Under the pieces are notes generated by a model, which worked only from the letters and a program-made list of their open reading frames with translations, did no database searches and was not told where the DNA came from. Positions 17,358 through 26,667 of a stretch of 64,000 nucleotides of DNA are shown here, in pieces. The position numbers were made by a program, and so were the translations under genes. Source of the stretch: Arthrobacter mobilis (GTDB taxonomy: Bacteria > Actinomycetota > Actinomycetes > Actinomycetales > Micrococcaceae); the NCBI RefSeq assembly GCF_012395835.1, contig NZ_JAAZSQ010000019.1:24349-88348 (forward strand), written 5' to 3'. Each line of letters begins with the position of its first letter. Within the stretch, counting starts at the first letter, position 1.

Positions 17358-18881
17358 GTGAGTTTGACCATCCCCGCCCCCGGTTCCAGCACCAGCGACG
17401 CCCGTGTGCGCACCTACCAGGTGCGTACCTTCGGCTGCCAGATGAACGTCCATGATTCCGAACGGCTGGCCGGCCTGCTTGAGGCCGCCGGGCTGGTCAA
17501 GGATGAGTCCGGGCAGGCCGACGTCGTTGTCTTCAATACCTGTGCGGTCCGCGAGAACGCGGACAACAAGCTGTACGGCAACCTCGGGCAGCTGGCGCCG
17601 GTGAAGGAACGCAATCCGGGGATGCAGATCGCCGTCGGCGGCTGCCTGGCGCAGAAGGACCGCGAGACGATCCTGCAGAAGGCACCGTGGGTGGACGTGG
17701 TGTTCGGCACCCACAATGTCGGTTCGCTGCCGGCGCTGCTGGAGCGCGCCCGGCATAACAACGAGGCCCAGCTGGAAATCCTCGAGTCGCTGGAGGTCTT
17801 CCCCTCCACCCTGCCCACCAAGCGCGACGCGGTGTACTCGGGCTGGGTATCGATCTCCGTCGGCTGCAACAACACCTGCACCTTCTGCATCGTTCCGTCG
17901 CTGCGCGGCAAGGAACGCGACCGCCGGCCCGGGGAGATCCTGGCCGAGATCCAGGCGCTGGTGGACGACGGCGCCATCGAGGTCACCCTGCTGGGACAGA
18001 ATGTGAACTCCTACGGCGTCGAATTCGGCGACCGGGGGGCCTTCGCCAAGCTGCTGCGGGCCTGCGGGCAGATCCAGGGCCTCGAGCGCGTGCGGTTCAC
18101 CAGTCCGCACCCGGCGGCGTTCACCGACGATGTGATCGACGCCATGGCCGAGACGCCCAACGTCATGCCGCAGCTGCACATGCCGCTGCAGTCCGGCTCC
18201 GACAAGGTGCTCAAGGACATGCGCCGGTCCTACCGGTCCAGGAAATTCCTCGGCATCCTGGAGAAGGTCCGCGAACGCATCCCGCACGCGGCCATTTCCA
18301 CCGACATCATCGTTGGCTTCCCGGGGGAGACCGAGGAGGATTTCCAGGCCACCCTCGACGTCGTTGAGCAGTCCCGCTTTGCCAGCGCCTTCACCTTCCA
18401 GTACTCCAAGCGGCCGGGCACGCCGGCCGCCGAACTGCCGGACCAGCTGCCCAAGGCGGTGGTGCAGGAGCGCTACGAGCGCCTGATCGCCTTGCAGGAC
18501 CGCATTGCCGCCGAGGAGAACGCCCGGCAGGTCGGCCGCCAGGTAGAGGTGATGGTCACCGCCGCGCAGGGGCGCAAGGCCAGCGAGACCCACCGGCTGT
18601 CCGGCCGGGCCCGGGACCAGCGGCTGGTGCATTTTTCCGTTCCCGATGGCGCCGAGGTGCCCCGTCCGGGGGACCTGGTCACCGTGACCGTCACCGAGGC
18701 CGCACCGTTCCATCTCATCGCCGATGCGGCTGGTCCGGCCGACTACTCGGTGCGCCGCTCCCGGGCCGGGGACGCCTGGGACCGCGCGCAGGCGGAGTCC
18801 TGCGGCGTTCCCTCGCCGGGGGCCGCCCAAGGCAGGGGCGTGTCACTGGGCATGCCCTCGCTGCCGGTCCGCTCCAGCTGA
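17358..18881 (+). CDS. miaB: tRNA-2-methylthio-N6-dimethylallyladenosine synthase MiaB
   Basis: MiaB is a radical SAM methylthiotransferase that adds the methylthio group to i6A37 of tRNA. The 507-residue protein has the N-terminal UPF0004 domain with three cluster cysteines (TFGCQMN near residue 27, FNTCAVREN near 60, VGGCLAQKD near 96), the radical SAM motif [19 protein letters not shown] near 170, and a C-terminal TRAM domain (about 395-460). About 40 Arg/Ser/Pro-rich residues extend beyond the TRAM domain. The GTG start is fixed by the -10 box six bases upstream. miaA, the enzyme for the preceding step on the same base, starts 14 bases after the stop. Confidence 0.96.
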   Translation: MSLTIPAPGSSTSDARVRTYQVRTFGCQMNVHDSERLAGLLEAAGLVKDESGQADVVVFNTCAVRENADNKLYGNLGQLAPVKERNPGMQIAVGGCLAQKDRETILQKAPWVDVVFGTHNVGSLPALLERARHNNEAQLEILESLEVFPSTLPTKRDAVYSGWVSISVGCNNTCTFCIVPSLRGKERDRRPGEILAEIQALVDDGAIEVTLLGQNVNSYGVEFGDRGAFAKLLRACGQIQGLERVRFTSPHPAAFTDDVIDAMAETPNVMPQLHMPLQSGSDKVLKDMRRSYRSRKFLGILEKVRERIPHAAISTDIIVGFPGETEEDFQATLDVVEQSRFASAFTFQYSKRPGTPAAELPDQLPKAVVQERYERLIALQDRIAAEENARQVGRQVEVMVTAAQGRKASETHRLSGRARDQRLVHFSVPDGAEVPRPGDLVTVTVTEAAPFHLIADAAGPADYSVRRSRAGDAWDRAQAESCGVPSPGAAQGRGVSLGMPSLPVRSS

Positions 18882-18895
18882 GGGCGGGCCGCGCT

Positions 18896-19834
18896 GTGGC
18901 CGGTTCCACCCCCGCGGGGGCTGCAGGAAGCATCCCGCCGGTGATCGCCGTCGTCGGGCCCACCGGGTCCGGCAAGTCCGACCTGGCCGTCGCCCTGGCC
19001 GAACGGCTGGAAGGCGAGGTCATTAACGCCGATGCCCTGCAGTTCTACCGCGGCATGGACATCGGCACCGCGAAGATGACCCTCGAGGAGCGCCGGGGCG
19101 TACCGCACCACCTGCTGGACATCCTGGAGGTGCATGAGGAGGCCAGCGTCTCGGATTTCCAGCAGCAGGCCCGTGCCGCCGTGGCCGCGATCCACGCGCG
19201 CGGCCGGCGCGCCATCCTGGCCGGGGGATCGGGGCTGTACGTGCGCGCGGCGCTGGATGTGATCGAGTTCCCGGGGACTGACCCGGGGCTGCGCCGGCGG
19301 CTCGAGGCCGAGCTCGCGGACGAGGGCATGGCGGCGCTGCGTGAACGGCTTCGGCGGGTGGATCCGGTGTCGGCCCAGCGGCTGGGCGATGCCCGGCGCA
19401 TCGTGCGGGCGCTGGAAGTCCACGAGCTGACCGGAAGGGCCTTCAGTTCCTTCATGCCCGAACGCCGCTACCTCCAGCCGGCGGTGCAGATCGGTCTGGA
19501 GGTGGACCGCGAGGAGCTGAAGGAGCGGCTGGCCCGCCGCGTGCACCGGATGGCCGGGGCCGGGCTGCTCGAGGAGGTCCGGGCCCTGGAGGCCCGCGGG
19601 TTGCGCGGCGGCAGGACCGCGTCGCGGGCCCTCGGCTATGCCCAGTTCCTGAAGGTGCTGGACGGAGAGTGGGGCATCGACGAGGCAGTCGCGGATACCA
19701 TTGCCGCCACCCGCAAGTTCGCCCGCCGGCAGCTGACCTGGTTCCGGGCGGACGGGCGGATCGCCTGGTTCGGCTGGCAGGATCCGCAGCTGGTGCCGAA
19801 GGTCCTCGAACACATCGCTAAGCTGGAGGGGTGA
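18896..19834 (+). CDS. miaA: tRNA dimethylallyltransferase MiaA
   Basis: MiaA transfers a dimethylallyl group to A37 of UNN-reading tRNAs, making the substrate of MiaB. The protein has 312 residues. The P-loop [20 protein letters not shown] is at about residue 20, followed by [19 protein letters not shown] near 42 (Asp catalytic; the family consensus DSMQ appears here as DALQ), [11 protein letters not shown] near 107 and [17 protein letters not shown] near 163. The C-terminal swinging domain contains [19 protein letters not shown] 18896 is chosen as the start; the first 15 residues are Ala/Gly/Pro-rich and not conserved. The end overlaps dapF by four bases. Confidence 0.94.
   Translation: MAGSTPAGAAGSIPPVIAVVGPTGSGKSDLAVALAERLEGEVINADALQFYRGMDIGTAKMTLEERRGVPHHLLDILEVHEEASVSDFQQQARAAVAAIHARGRRAILAGGSGLYVRAALDVIEFPGTDPGLRRRLEAELADEGMAALRERLRRVDPVSAQRLGDARRIVRALEVHELTGRAFSSFMPERRYLQPAVQIGLEVDREELKERLARRVHRMAGAGLLEEVRALEARGLRGGRTASRALGYAQFLKVLDGEWGIDEAVADTIAATRKFARRQLTWFRADGRIAWFGWQDPQLVPKVLEHIAKLEG
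19819..19824 (+). promoter_or_regulatory. -10 box TAAGCT before dapF, inside miaA
   Basis: TAAGCT, ggaggg, GTG 19831. The ggaggg is a perfect anti-16S match but abuts the start codon, too close to work as a normal ribosome binding site, so a leaderless internal promoter is the better reading. Confidence 0.45.
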
Positions 19835-20781
19835 GTTTGTCTATTTCCACCGACGCCGCCGGCGCCTCCGGCGCATTGTCGGCGCTGGCCGGCCTGCCCT
19901 TCGCCAAGGGCCACGGCACCGGCAACGACTTCATCCTGGTGGCCGACCCCGACGGGGCGCACGAGATCACCCCGGCCGCCGTGGCGGCGCTGTGCGACCG
20001 GCACCGGGGGATTGGCGCGGACGGGCTGATCCGGGCCATCCGCTCGGAGCGCCTGCCCGAAGGCCGCGCCCTGCTGGAGACCGAACCGGCGGCCGAGTGG
20101 TTCATGGACTACCGCAACGGGGACGGTTCGGTGTCCGAAATGTGCGGCAACGGCGTGCGGGTGTTCGTCCACTTCCTCCTGGATCAGGGCTTGGTGGAGC
20201 TGGCCGGCGGCGGTTCAGTGACCATCGGCACCCGGGCAGGCATCAAGGTGGTGACCCGGTCGGCCAACGGCTATGCCGTGGACATGGGTCCGTGGAGCTT
20301 CATCTTTCCCGACCATGCCGCCGCCAAATCCATGGACTCGGTGGTGCACGCCGACGGACTCGAGGTGCCGCGCCCGGCGCTGAGCATCAGCATGGGCAAC
20401 CCCCATACCGTGGTGGCGCTGGCCGAACTGGAGGAACTGGCAGCGACCAGGCTGTACGAGGCTCCCGAGGTCCAGCCGCTGCCCGAGCATGGCACGAACG
20501 TGGAGTTCGTCGTTCCGGCGGAGCCGCTGGTGGCGGACGGGGCAGGCAGCATCACCATGCGCGTGCATGAGCGCGGCGTGGGTGAAACCCAGTCGTGCGG
20601 CACCGGAGCCTGCGCCGCGGCCGCGGCGATCCGCTACTGGGCCGGCGCCGGTGCGCCGGATGACTGGCAGGTGTCGGTGCCCGGCGGTGTGGTGCGCGTC
20701 AGGTTCCTGGCCCGGGACGGGGCCGAGCATGTCGAATTGAGCGGCCCGGCGGTTTTGGTCGCCCGCGGAACCCTCGTCTAG
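19831..20781 (+). CDS. dapF: Diaminopimelate epimerase DapF
   Basis: DapF converts LL- to meso-diaminopimelate, the form used for lysine and peptidoglycan. The protein has 316 residues. The two active-site cysteines are visible: [16 protein letters not shown] near residue 110 and [18 protein letters not shown] near 252. Other landmarks are [16 protein letters not shown] near 26, VDMGPWSF near 150 and [11 protein letters not shown] near 188. The GTG start overlaps the miaA stop; an Ala/Ser-rich stretch of 20 residues precedes the conserved region. With dapA and dapB it gives three diaminopimelate-pathway genes in one window, though not in one operon. Confidence 0.96.
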   Translation: MSLSISTDAAGASGALSALAGLPFAKGHGTGNDFILVADPDGAHEITPAAVAALCDRHRGIGADGLIRAIRSERLPEGRALLETEPAAEWFMDYRNGDGSVSEMCGNGVRVFVHFLLDQGLVELAGGGSVTIGTRAGIKVVTRSANGYAVDMGPWSFIFPDHAAAKSMDSVVHADGLEVPRPALSISMGNPHTVVALAELEELAATRLYEAPEVQPLPEHGTNVEFVVPAEPLVADGAGSITMRVHERGVGETQSCGTGACAAAAAIRYWAGAGAPDDWQVSVPGGVVRVRFLARDGAEHVELSGPAVLVARGTLV

Positions 20782-20793
20782 CTCGCGCGGCGC

Positions 20794-21408
20794 TTATTCC
20801 CGGCTGCGGCGGACCCGCAGCACGCGGAAGGCCTTGGACGTGCTGTCCCTGGCCACCTGGAAGCCGGCGGGCAGTTCGGCCGCCAGCCAGCGCTGGAGCG
20901 AATCGGCGCCGAGGTTCTTCTGCACTACCAGCCAGGCGGTGCCGCCCGGTGCCAGCCGGGGCAGCCACAGCAGCAGCAGCGAGTGCAGTTCGTTTTTGCC
21001 GATCCGGATCGGCGGATTGGACCAGATCAGATCGAAGCGCAGCTGCGGGTCCACCTCCCCGGGCAGGCAGGCGTGCACGTTCTGCAGGCCCAGGGCCCGG
21101 GCGTTGTCGTTGGTCAGTGCGATGGCGCGTTCGTTGACGTCCACGGCCGTGACCGTGGCGCCGGGGGACTTCAGGCCCAGGGTCAGCGCCAGCGGGCCCC
21201 AGCCGCAGCCGATGTCCAGGAACTGTCCGGCCGGCGGGGGCGGCGGCACCTCGGCCAGCAGGACGGCGGTGCCCTTGTCGATGCCGTCGGGGCTGAAGAT
21301 GCCGCCGGAGGTGCTCAGCTGGCGGGTTGCGCCGTCCAGGACGACCGTGAGCGGCCTGCGGGACTCGGGCTTGCCGGGCCGGGCGCTGAAGTAATGATCG
21401 GAGGCCAT
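20794..21408 (-). CDS. RsmC-like class I SAM-dependent methyltransferase
   Basis: A 204-residue methyltransferase resembling the catalytic half of RsmC, which methylates G1207 of 16S rRNA. SAM-binding motif I is FLDIGCGWGPLALTLG near residue 67, VDVNERAIALTNDNA follows near 95, and the catalytic NPP-type motif is IWSNPPIRIGKNELH near 127. The first residues MASDHYFSARPGKPESRR match the family start. ATG 21408 is chosen because TACTGT lies eight bases upstream on the minus strand; an in-frame ATG at 21462 would be ahead of that promoter. The gene converges with dapF (12 bases between stops). The rRNA target is inferred from the NPPI motif. Confidence 0.85.
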   Translation of the reverse strand: MASDHYFSARPGKPESRRPLTVVLDGATRQLSTSGGIFSPDGIDKGTAVLLAEVPPPPPAGQFLDIGCGWGPLALTLGLKSPGATVTAVDVNERAIALTNDNARALGLQNVHACLPGEVDPQLRFDLIWSNPPIRIGKNELHSLLLLWLPRLAPGGTAWLVVQKNLGADSLQRWLAAELPAGFQVARDSTSKAFRVLRVRRSRE

Positions 21409-21416
21409 AATCCGCC

Positions 21417-21422
21417 ACAGTA
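21417..21422 (-). promoter_or_regulatory. -10 box TACTGT for the RsmC-like gene
   Basis: On the minus strand TACTGT is followed by eight bases and ATG 21408. It decides the start against the upstream ATG at 21462. Confidence 0.5.
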
Positions 21423-21492
21423 ATGCGCGGCCGGATGAAAGTGTAACTGGACCCTCCGGCACCGGAAAGCAGACGGATGCGCCGCAGGGGAC

Positions 21493-21522
21493 TACGATGG
21501 ATGGACAGACTTTTCAAAGGAG
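21493..21522 (+). promoter_or_regulatory. hflX -10 region and strong ribosome binding site
   Basis: TACGAT (21493-21498) is a likely -10; AAAGGAG (21516-21522) lies three bases before ATG 21526 counting from its end. In contrast to many neighbours, this gene has a conventional leader. Confidence 0.5.
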
Positions 21523-21525
21523 AGC

Positions 21526-23076
21526 ATGACGACTGACAGCAAGGGACAGCCGGCCGGGGATCCGGAAATGAGCCAGGAGGAGATCCAGGCGGTCATTGAC
21601 CGGATCCTGTCCAAGGACCAGGCCGCACGCACCAAGACAGGATCCGGCCTGAGCGGCCGGGCCCAGGCCCTGTCGGATATGGATGCGGAGCATTCGGAGT
21701 TCGACGGCGACCAGCAGGACCTCGAGGAGCGGCGCGCGCTGCGGCGCGTCGCCGGGCTGTCCACCGAACTGGAGGACGTCACCGAGGTCGAGTACCGGCA
21801 GCTGCGGCTCGAACGGGTGGTGCTGGCCGGCGTCTGGAGCGAGGGAACCGCCGAAGACGCGGATAATTCGCTGCACGAACTGGCCGCACTGGCCGAAACG
21901 GCCGGCTCGGAGGTGCTCGACGGCGTCGTCCAGCGCCGGCTGAAGCCGGACCCCGGCACGTTCCTGGGCTCCGGCAAGGCGCAGGAACTGCGCGACATCG
22001 TCATGGCCACCGGCGCGGACACCGTGATCGTGGACAGCGAGCTGGCGCCCTCCCAGCGCCGCGGCCTGGAAGACATTGTCAAGGTGAAGGTCATCGACCG
22101 TACCGCCCTGATCCTGGACATCTTCGCCCAGCACGCCAAGAGCCGCGAAGGCAAGGCCCAGGTGGAACTGGCCCAGCTCGAGTACCTGCTGCCGCGGCTG
22201 CGCGGCTGGGGCGAGTCCATGTCCCGGCAGGCGGGCGGCCGGGTCGGCGCGGCCGGCGGCGGCATCGGCTCCCGCGGTCCCGGTGAGACCAAGATCGAAC
22301 TGGACCGCCGGCGGATCCGAGCCCGGATGGCCAAGCTGCGCCGCGAAATCAAGGCCATGCAGCCGGCCCGCGAGACCAAGCGGGCCAACCGCAAGCGCAA
22401 TGCCGTGCCCTCGGTGGCGATCGTCGGCTACACGAATGCGGGCAAATCCTCGCTGCTGAACCGGCTGACCAATGCCGGGGTCCTGGTCGAGAATGCGCTC
22501 TTTGCCACCCTGGATCCCACCGTCCGGCATGCGACCACTGCGGACGGACTGGGCTATACGCTCACCGACACGGTCGGGTTCGTCCGTTCGCTGCCTACGC
22601 AGCTGGTCGAGGCATTCCGCTCCACCCTGGAGGAAGCGGCGGACGCGGACCTGATCCTGCACGTGGTCGACGCCTCGCATCCGGATCCCGAGGGGCAGAT
22701 CGCCGCTGTCCGGAAGGTGCTGGCCGAGGTGGACGCCCGCCGGATCCCGGAGATCATCGTGCTGAACAAGGCGGATGTAGCCGACCCGTTCACGCTCGAG
22801 CGGCTGCGGCTGCGCGAAAAGCACCATGTGGTGGTTTCGGCCCGGACCGGGCAGGGCATCGACCAGCTGCTGCAGGCCATCAGCGACGGCATTCCGCGGC
22901 CCAGGGTCAGGATGGAGCTGCTGGTGCCGTACGACCGCGGCGACGTGGTGAGCAGGCTCCACGAGCCGGATGCCGAAATCCTCACCATGGAGCATCTGGA
23001 GAACGGGACCCGGCTGGCGGTCATGGTCCGCGAGGGACTGGCCGCCGAGCTGGAACCCTTCACCTTCCATGGGTGA
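21526..23076 (+). CDS. hflX: Ribosome-associated GTPase HflX
   Basis: HflX is a GTPase that binds the 50S subunit and rescues stalled or stressed ribosomes by splitting them. It has 516 residues. The N-terminal HflX domain includes GSGKAQELRDIVMATGADTVI (near 145) and LDIFAQHAKSREGKAQVELAQLEYLLPRL (near 200). The glycine-rich GAAGGGIGSRGPGETKIELDRRRI comes next, then the G domain: G1 GYTNAGKSSLLNRL near 302, G3 DTVGFVRSLP near 347, G4 NKADVADP near 413. A 70-residue acidic N-terminal tail is present, common in actinobacteria. The DinG-type helicase gene starts eight bases before its stop, so the two are coupled. Confidence 0.95.
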   Translation: MTTDSKGQPAGDPEMSQEEIQAVIDRILSKDQAARTKTGSGLSGRAQALSDMDAEHSEFDGDQQDLEERRALRRVAGLSTELEDVTEVEYRQLRLERVVLAGVWSEGTAEDADNSLHELAALAETAGSEVLDGVVQRRLKPDPGTFLGSGKAQELRDIVMATGADTVIVDSELAPSQRRGLEDIVKVKVIDRTALILDIFAQHAKSREGKAQVELAQLEYLLPRLRGWGESMSRQAGGRVGAAGGGIGSRGPGETKIELDRRRIRARMAKLRREIKAMQPARETKRANRKRNAVPSVAIVGYTNAGKSSLLNRLTNAGVLVENALFATLDPTVRHATTADGLGYTLTDTVGFVRSLPTQLVEAFRSTLEEAADADLILHVVDASHPDPEGQIAAVRKVLAEVDARRIPEIIVLNKADVADPFTLERLRLREKHHVVVSARTGQGIDQLLQAISDGIPRPRVRMELLVPYDRGDVVSRLHEPDAEILTMEHLENGTRLAVMVREGLAAELEPFTFHG

Positions 23077-25132
23077 GCAGCCCGTGGATCGGCAGCAGGC
23101 CGGGCAGGCCCTGCAGCTGCTGGACACGGCCGTCTCGGCCATGGGTGGGCAGCACCGCCAGGGGCAGCACGAGATGGCCGGCCGCGTTGCCGAGGCCATC
23201 GACAAGGGGCGCCACCTGCTGGTGCAGGCCGGCACCGGCACGGGCAAGTCCCTGGCCTACCTGGTCCCGCTGATCGAGCACGCCCTTGACAGCAGCAAGC
23301 CCGCCGTCGTTGCCACGGCCACCCTGGCGCTGCAGGCGCAGATTGTGAACCGGGACCTGCCGCGGCTGCTGCAGGCGATCGGGCCCCGCCTGCCCCGGCC
23401 GGTGGATGTGGCCCTGCTCAAGGGCCGCAGCAACTACGTGTGCCTCCACAAGCTGGACGGCGGCTTTCCGGACGAGGACGAGCCGCAGGCATTGTTCAGC
23501 CTGGGCGAGGATGCCGTCCCGCATCCGGCGCCGGCCGGTGGCCGCACGGCAGCGGCCGGGACGACGGCGCTGGCCCGCGAGGTGCTCAGGCTGCGCGAAT
23601 GGGCGGAGGAAACTTCCACCGGGGACCGGGACGAACTGGTGCCCGGGGTCAGCGACCGCGCCTGGCGGCAGGTCTCGGTCACGTCGATGGACTGCCTGGG
23701 CGCCCAGAAGTGCCCGATGGCCCAGGAATGCTTCAGCGAGCAGGCCCGCGCGCACGCCGCCGAGGCGGACGTGGTCGTCACCAACCATGCCCTGCTGGCC
23801 ATCAATGCCTTCGAGGGGCTGGCGGTCCTGCCGGAGTACGACGTCGTGGTGATCGACGAGGCGCACGAACTGCAGGACCGGGTCACCGGTGCCGTCAGCG
23901 GGCAGCTCTCGGCGGCCATGGCCCGGACCGCTGCCTCGGCGGCACGCAAGCATACCGGGATCAGCGTCGAGGCACTGAACAGTGCCGCCAGGAACCTTGA
24001 GGCCGCCCTCGAGGCCGTGCCCAGCGGCCTGCTGCCGGCCGGGCCGGGCGAGGAACTGACGCTGGCCCTGGCCCAGCTGCGGGAGGCCAGCCGGACGGCT
24101 CTGTCCGACTCCAAATCCGATGCGAACGCGGGCGCCGGCCAGGCCGACGGCGGGCGGCAGATCGCCCGCTCCCGGCTGGCGGCCGTACTGGAACTGTGCG
24201 AGCGGCTGCTCGCGGCGGCGGACGCGCGCGAGGTCGTCTGGACCACGCGGACCAACAGCTTCGCCGCGCCGGGGGATTACACCCCGGCGGACGAGGCGGC
24301 ACCGGCAACCCTGAACGTGGCGCCGCTGTCGGTGGCGTCACGGCTGCGCGAAGGCCTCTTCGACGGACACACGGTGATCCTGACCTCCGCGACCCTGGCC
24401 ATCGGCGGCGCCTTCGACGCCGTGGCCGGTTCGCTGGGCCTGCTGGGCGAGGGCGCGCCGGCATGGAGCAGCGCCGACGTCGGCAGCCCGTTCGACTATC
24501 CCCGGCAGGGCGTGCTCTATGTGGCCGCGCACCTGCCCAAGCCGGAACGGGGCACCAGCGCCGAACAGCTGGACGAGCTCGAAGCGTTGCTCAAGGCCTC
24601 CGGCGGGGGAGCCCTGGGGCTCTTTTCTTCGCGCCGGGCAGCGGAGGAGGCCGCGGCCGAAATGCGCCGCCGGCTGCCGCTGGAGATCCTGTGCCAGGGG
24701 GAGTCTTCGATGGCCGAACTGGTGGGACGGTTCGCCGCGGACCAGGCCACCTGCCTGTTCGGCACGATGACGCTGTGGCAGGGCGTCGACGTCCCCGGCG
24801 AGGCCTGCCGGCTGGTGGTGATCGACCGCATCCCGTTCCCGCGGCCGGACGATCCGCTGATGGCCGCCCGCACACGGGCCGTGGCCCAGGCGGGCGGCAA
24901 TGGCTTTATGTCGGTTTCGGCCACGCACGCGGCGGTCCGGCTGGCCCAGGGGGCCGGGCGGCTGATCCGCGCCGCCGGGGACCGGGGCATGGTTGCGGTG
25001 CTGGATTCGCGCCTGGCCAATGCGCGCTACGGCGGGTTCCTGCGCGGCACGCTGCCGCCGTTCTGGTCCACCCGCGACCGGGCGACCGCGCTGTCCATCC
25101 TGCAGCGGCTGGCGGCAGCGGCGCCGGCCTGA
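23069..25132 (+). CDS. dinG: DinG/XPD-family ATP-dependent DNA helicase
   Basis: A 687-residue superfamily 2 helicase of the iron-sulfur DinG/Rad3 type, expected to unwind DNA and R-loops 5'-3' during repair. Walker A is VQAGTGTGKSLAYLVP near residue 53, the DEAH box VVIDEAHELQDR near 265, motif III/IV VILTSATLAIGGAFD near 435, and motif VI AVRLAQGAGRLIRAAGDRG near 625. Four cysteines that could hold a 4Fe-4S cluster are visible: NYVCLHK near 123, then MDCLGAQKCPMAQECF near 210. ATG 23069 overlaps the hflX stop; GTG 23084 is an alternative. It is the last gene before the convergent lexA. Confidence 0.9.
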   Translation: MGEQPVDRQQAGQALQLLDTAVSAMGGQHRQGQHEMAGRVAEAIDKGRHLLVQAGTGTGKSLAYLVPLIEHALDSSKPAVVATATLALQAQIVNRDLPRLLQAIGPRLPRPVDVALLKGRSNYVCLHKLDGGFPDEDEPQALFSLGEDAVPHPAPAGGRTAAAGTTALAREVLRLREWAEETSTGDRDELVPGVSDRAWRQVSVTSMDCLGAQKCPMAQECFSEQARAHAAEADVVVTNHALLAINAFEGLAVLPEYDVVVIDEAHELQDRVTGAVSGQLSAAMARTAASAARKHTGISVEALNSAARNLEAALEAVPSGLLPAGPGEELTLALAQLREASRTALSDSKSDANAGAGQADGGRQIARSRLAAVLELCERLLAAADAREVVWTTRTNSFAAPGDYTPADEAAPATLNVAPLSVASRLREGLFDGHTVILTSATLAIGGAFDAVAGSLGLLGEGAPAWSSADVGSPFDYPRQGVLYVAAHLPKPERGTSAEQLDELEALLKASGGGALGLFSSRRAAEEAAAEMRRRLPLEILCQGESSMAELVGRFAADQATCLFGTMTLWQGVDVPGEACRLVVIDRIPFPRPDDPLMAARTRAVAQAGGNGFMSVSATHAAVRLAQGAGRLIRAAGDRGMVAVLDSRLANARYGGFLRGTLPPFWSTRDRATALSILQRLAAAAPA

Positions 25133-25148
25133 GACCAGAGTCTGCCCC

Positions 25149-25174
25149 GTCCCCCGCAGGCTTGGGCCGGGGAC
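25149..25174. terminator. Possible stem-loop between dinG and lexA
   Basis: GTCCCC (25149-25154) can pair with GGGGAC (25169-25174) around a 14-base loop between the two converging genes. The following ctggctcttctcttgg is only moderately T-rich, so this is a weak candidate. Confidence 0.3.
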
Positions 25175-25193
25175 CCCTGGCTCTTCTCTTGGT

Positions 25194-25970
25194 TCAGAGC
25201 GAACGCAGGACCGAGACCACCTTGCCCATAATCACGGCGTGGTCCCCGAGGATCGGCTCGTACTGCGTGTTCTGCGGCAGCAGCCAGGTGTGCCCGTCGC
25301 GCTGGCGGAAGGTCTTGACGGTTGCCTCGTCGTCCAGCAGCGCGGCGACAATGTCCCCGTTGACGGCGCTGGACTGCTGGCGGACCACTACCCAGTCGCC
25401 GTCGCAGATGGCCGCGTCGACCATTGAGTCGCCGGAGACCTTGAGCATGAACAGTTCACCGTGCCCGACCAGCTGGCGCGGCAGGGCCATGACGTCCTCG
25501 ACCACCTGGTCGGCCAGGATCGGTCCGCCGGCGGCAATCCGGCCGACCAGCGGCACCATCGCGGTGTCGGAGGAACTGGCCAGTTCGGCCACGGCCACGC
25601 CGCTGACGCTGCGCAGCCGTTCCGGCTCCTCTACTCCCGGAATGTCCACGGGACCGGGCTCCAAGGTCAGGTGGGTGAGCACCTCCATGGCCCGGGGCCG
25701 CTTCGGGTCGCGGCGGATGTAGCCCAGCTTCTCCAGCTGGGCAAGCTGGTGGGTGACGCTGGAGAGGCTGGCCAGCCCGACAGTGTCGCCGATCTCCCGC
25801 ATGGACGGGGGGTAGCCATGGTCGCTGACCGAACGCTGGATGGTCTCCAGGATTTTTTTCTGCCGCGGGGTCAGGCCTTTCGGTGTCGTCTTGGCTGTCC
25901 GCGTGCCGGAGGCCCCCTTGGTGCCGCGGCCGCGGGCCGCGCCTGTGCTGTTGGTGCTCTTCTCAGTCAT
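25194..25970 (-). CDS. lexA: SOS repressor LexA
   Basis: LexA represses DNA-damage genes and cleaves itself when RecA filaments form. The 258-residue protein starts with a 30-residue Ser/Thr/Gly/Lys-rich tail, then the winged helix ([54 protein letters not shown], residues about 33-85). The self-cleavage site is the Ala-Gly in [10 protein letters not shown] (about 142-151). The catalytic pair is Ser in [13 protein letters not shown] (about 179) and Lys in [14 protein letters not shown] (about 216). The promoter with its SOS box lies about 110 bases upstream. It is divergent from a LysM gene, an arrangement shared with Bacillus, Corynebacterium and Mycobacterium. Confidence 0.97.
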   Translation of the reverse strand: MTEKSTNSTGAARGRGTKGASGTRTAKTTPKGLTPRQKKILETIQRSVSDHGYPPSMREIGDTVGLASLSSVTHQLAQLEKLGYIRRDPKRPRAMEVLTHLTLEPGPVDIPGVEEPERLRSVSGVAVAELASSSDTAMVPLVGRIAAGGPILADQVVEDVMALPRQLVGHGELFMLKVSGDSMVDAAICDGDWVVVRQQSSAVNGDIVAALLDDEATVKTFRQRDGHTWLLPQNTQYEPILGDHAVIMGKVVSVLRSL

Positions 25971-26076
25971 CGCCGGGCCCCGGATCCTCTGGTCATAAAA
26001 GCCGTGTCGTCAAAAGTGTCAGGGGCGGCTGGTGCACTACCGATGCAGCAATTCAGCGCGGCCGCTCCCGTCATTA

Positions 26077-26105
26077 ACGCTAGACGGGCCGCGGGCCGAT
26101 TTCAA
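26077..26105 (-). promoter_or_regulatory. lexA promoter
   Basis: On the minus strand TTGAAA (26100-26105), 17 bases, TAGCGT (26077-26082). The -35 overlaps the SOS box, so bound LexA would block it. The implied leader before the lexA ATG is about 100 bases. Confidence 0.7.
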
Positions 26106-26117
26106 ACATTTGTTCGA
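26102..26117. promoter_or_regulatory. SOS (LexA) box between lexA and the LysM gene
   Basis: TCAAACATTTGTTCGA: one half-site is perfect, the other has a single change from TCGAAC-N4-GTTCGA. A second partial site, CGACAATGTTCG, follows at 26126-26137. The position suits control of both divergent genes. Confidence 0.75.
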
Positions 26118-26247
26118 CTAAGTCTCGACAATGTTCGTCCGTGAGTGCTAGAAAAGAAGCGCTCCCGATAGAACATATCTTCGAAGATGTACCCTCTTTG
26201 CCGCGGATTGGTATCGGCACGTTCGAAGACTCGCGAAAGGTGGCCAG

Positions 26248-26589
26248 ATGTCCGTACCACTTGCCCTGCCGAAGCCGCCTGCGGCCCCGCTCCGGCTCAC
26301 CCGCCGCGGGCGGCTCGTCCTGGCCGGCCTTCCGCTGATGCTCGGTGCCGCGGCCGTGCTGCTGCCCGCCGGCGCGCTCACCTCGCCGGCCAACGCGGCA
26401 CCGGAACTGCCCGTGCCGGAAACGGTGCGGATTACCGTCGGCGCGGGACAGACCTTGTGGGACATCGCCACCCTCGTGGCCCCGGAGCGGCATCCGCACG
26501 AAGTGATTGCCGAAATCGCCGAGCTGAACAACCTCGAGGGCACCGTGGTCCAGCCGGGCCAGCAGGTCTTCGTGCCCTCCTCCCGCTGA
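26248..26589 (+). CDS. LysM-domain exported protein, probable SOS-induced cell-division inhibitor
   Basis: A 113-residue protein with a basic N-terminus, one hydrophobic segment (LVLAGLPLMLGAAAVLLPAGAL, about 27-48), then a single LysM domain (VRITVGAGQTLWDIATLVAPE through LNNLEGTVVQPGQQVFVPS, about 64-110). The LysM part binds peptidoglycan outside the membrane. Divergent pairing with lexA plus an SOS box is the arrangement of YneA of Bacillus, DivS of Corynebacterium and Rv2719c (ChiZ) of Mycobacterium, which delay division during DNA damage. Function is inferred from this synteny and architecture; no hydrolase domain is present. AAAGGTGG lies before ATG 26248. hisC follows with its own promoter. 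Confidence 0.85.
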   Translation: MSVPLALPKPPAAPLRLTRRGRLVLAGLPLMLGAAAVLLPAGALTSPANAAPELPVPETVRITVGAGQTLWDIATLVAPERHPHEVIAEIAELNNLEGTVVQPGQQVFVPSSR

Positions 26590-26655
26590 TCCTGCCGGAT
26601 CCGTAACATCGGCCGCCGCCGGCCGGCCGATTCCTGCCCGGTGGCGGCGGGAGCT

Positions 26656-26661
26656 TAAACT
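26656..26661 (+). promoter_or_regulatory. -10 box TAAACT six bases before hisC GTG
   Basis: TAAACT, gtcgca, GTG 26668. A leaderless-type promoter that separates the his genes from the SOS-controlled LysM gene. Confidence 0.55.
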
Positions 26662-26667
26662 GTCGCA

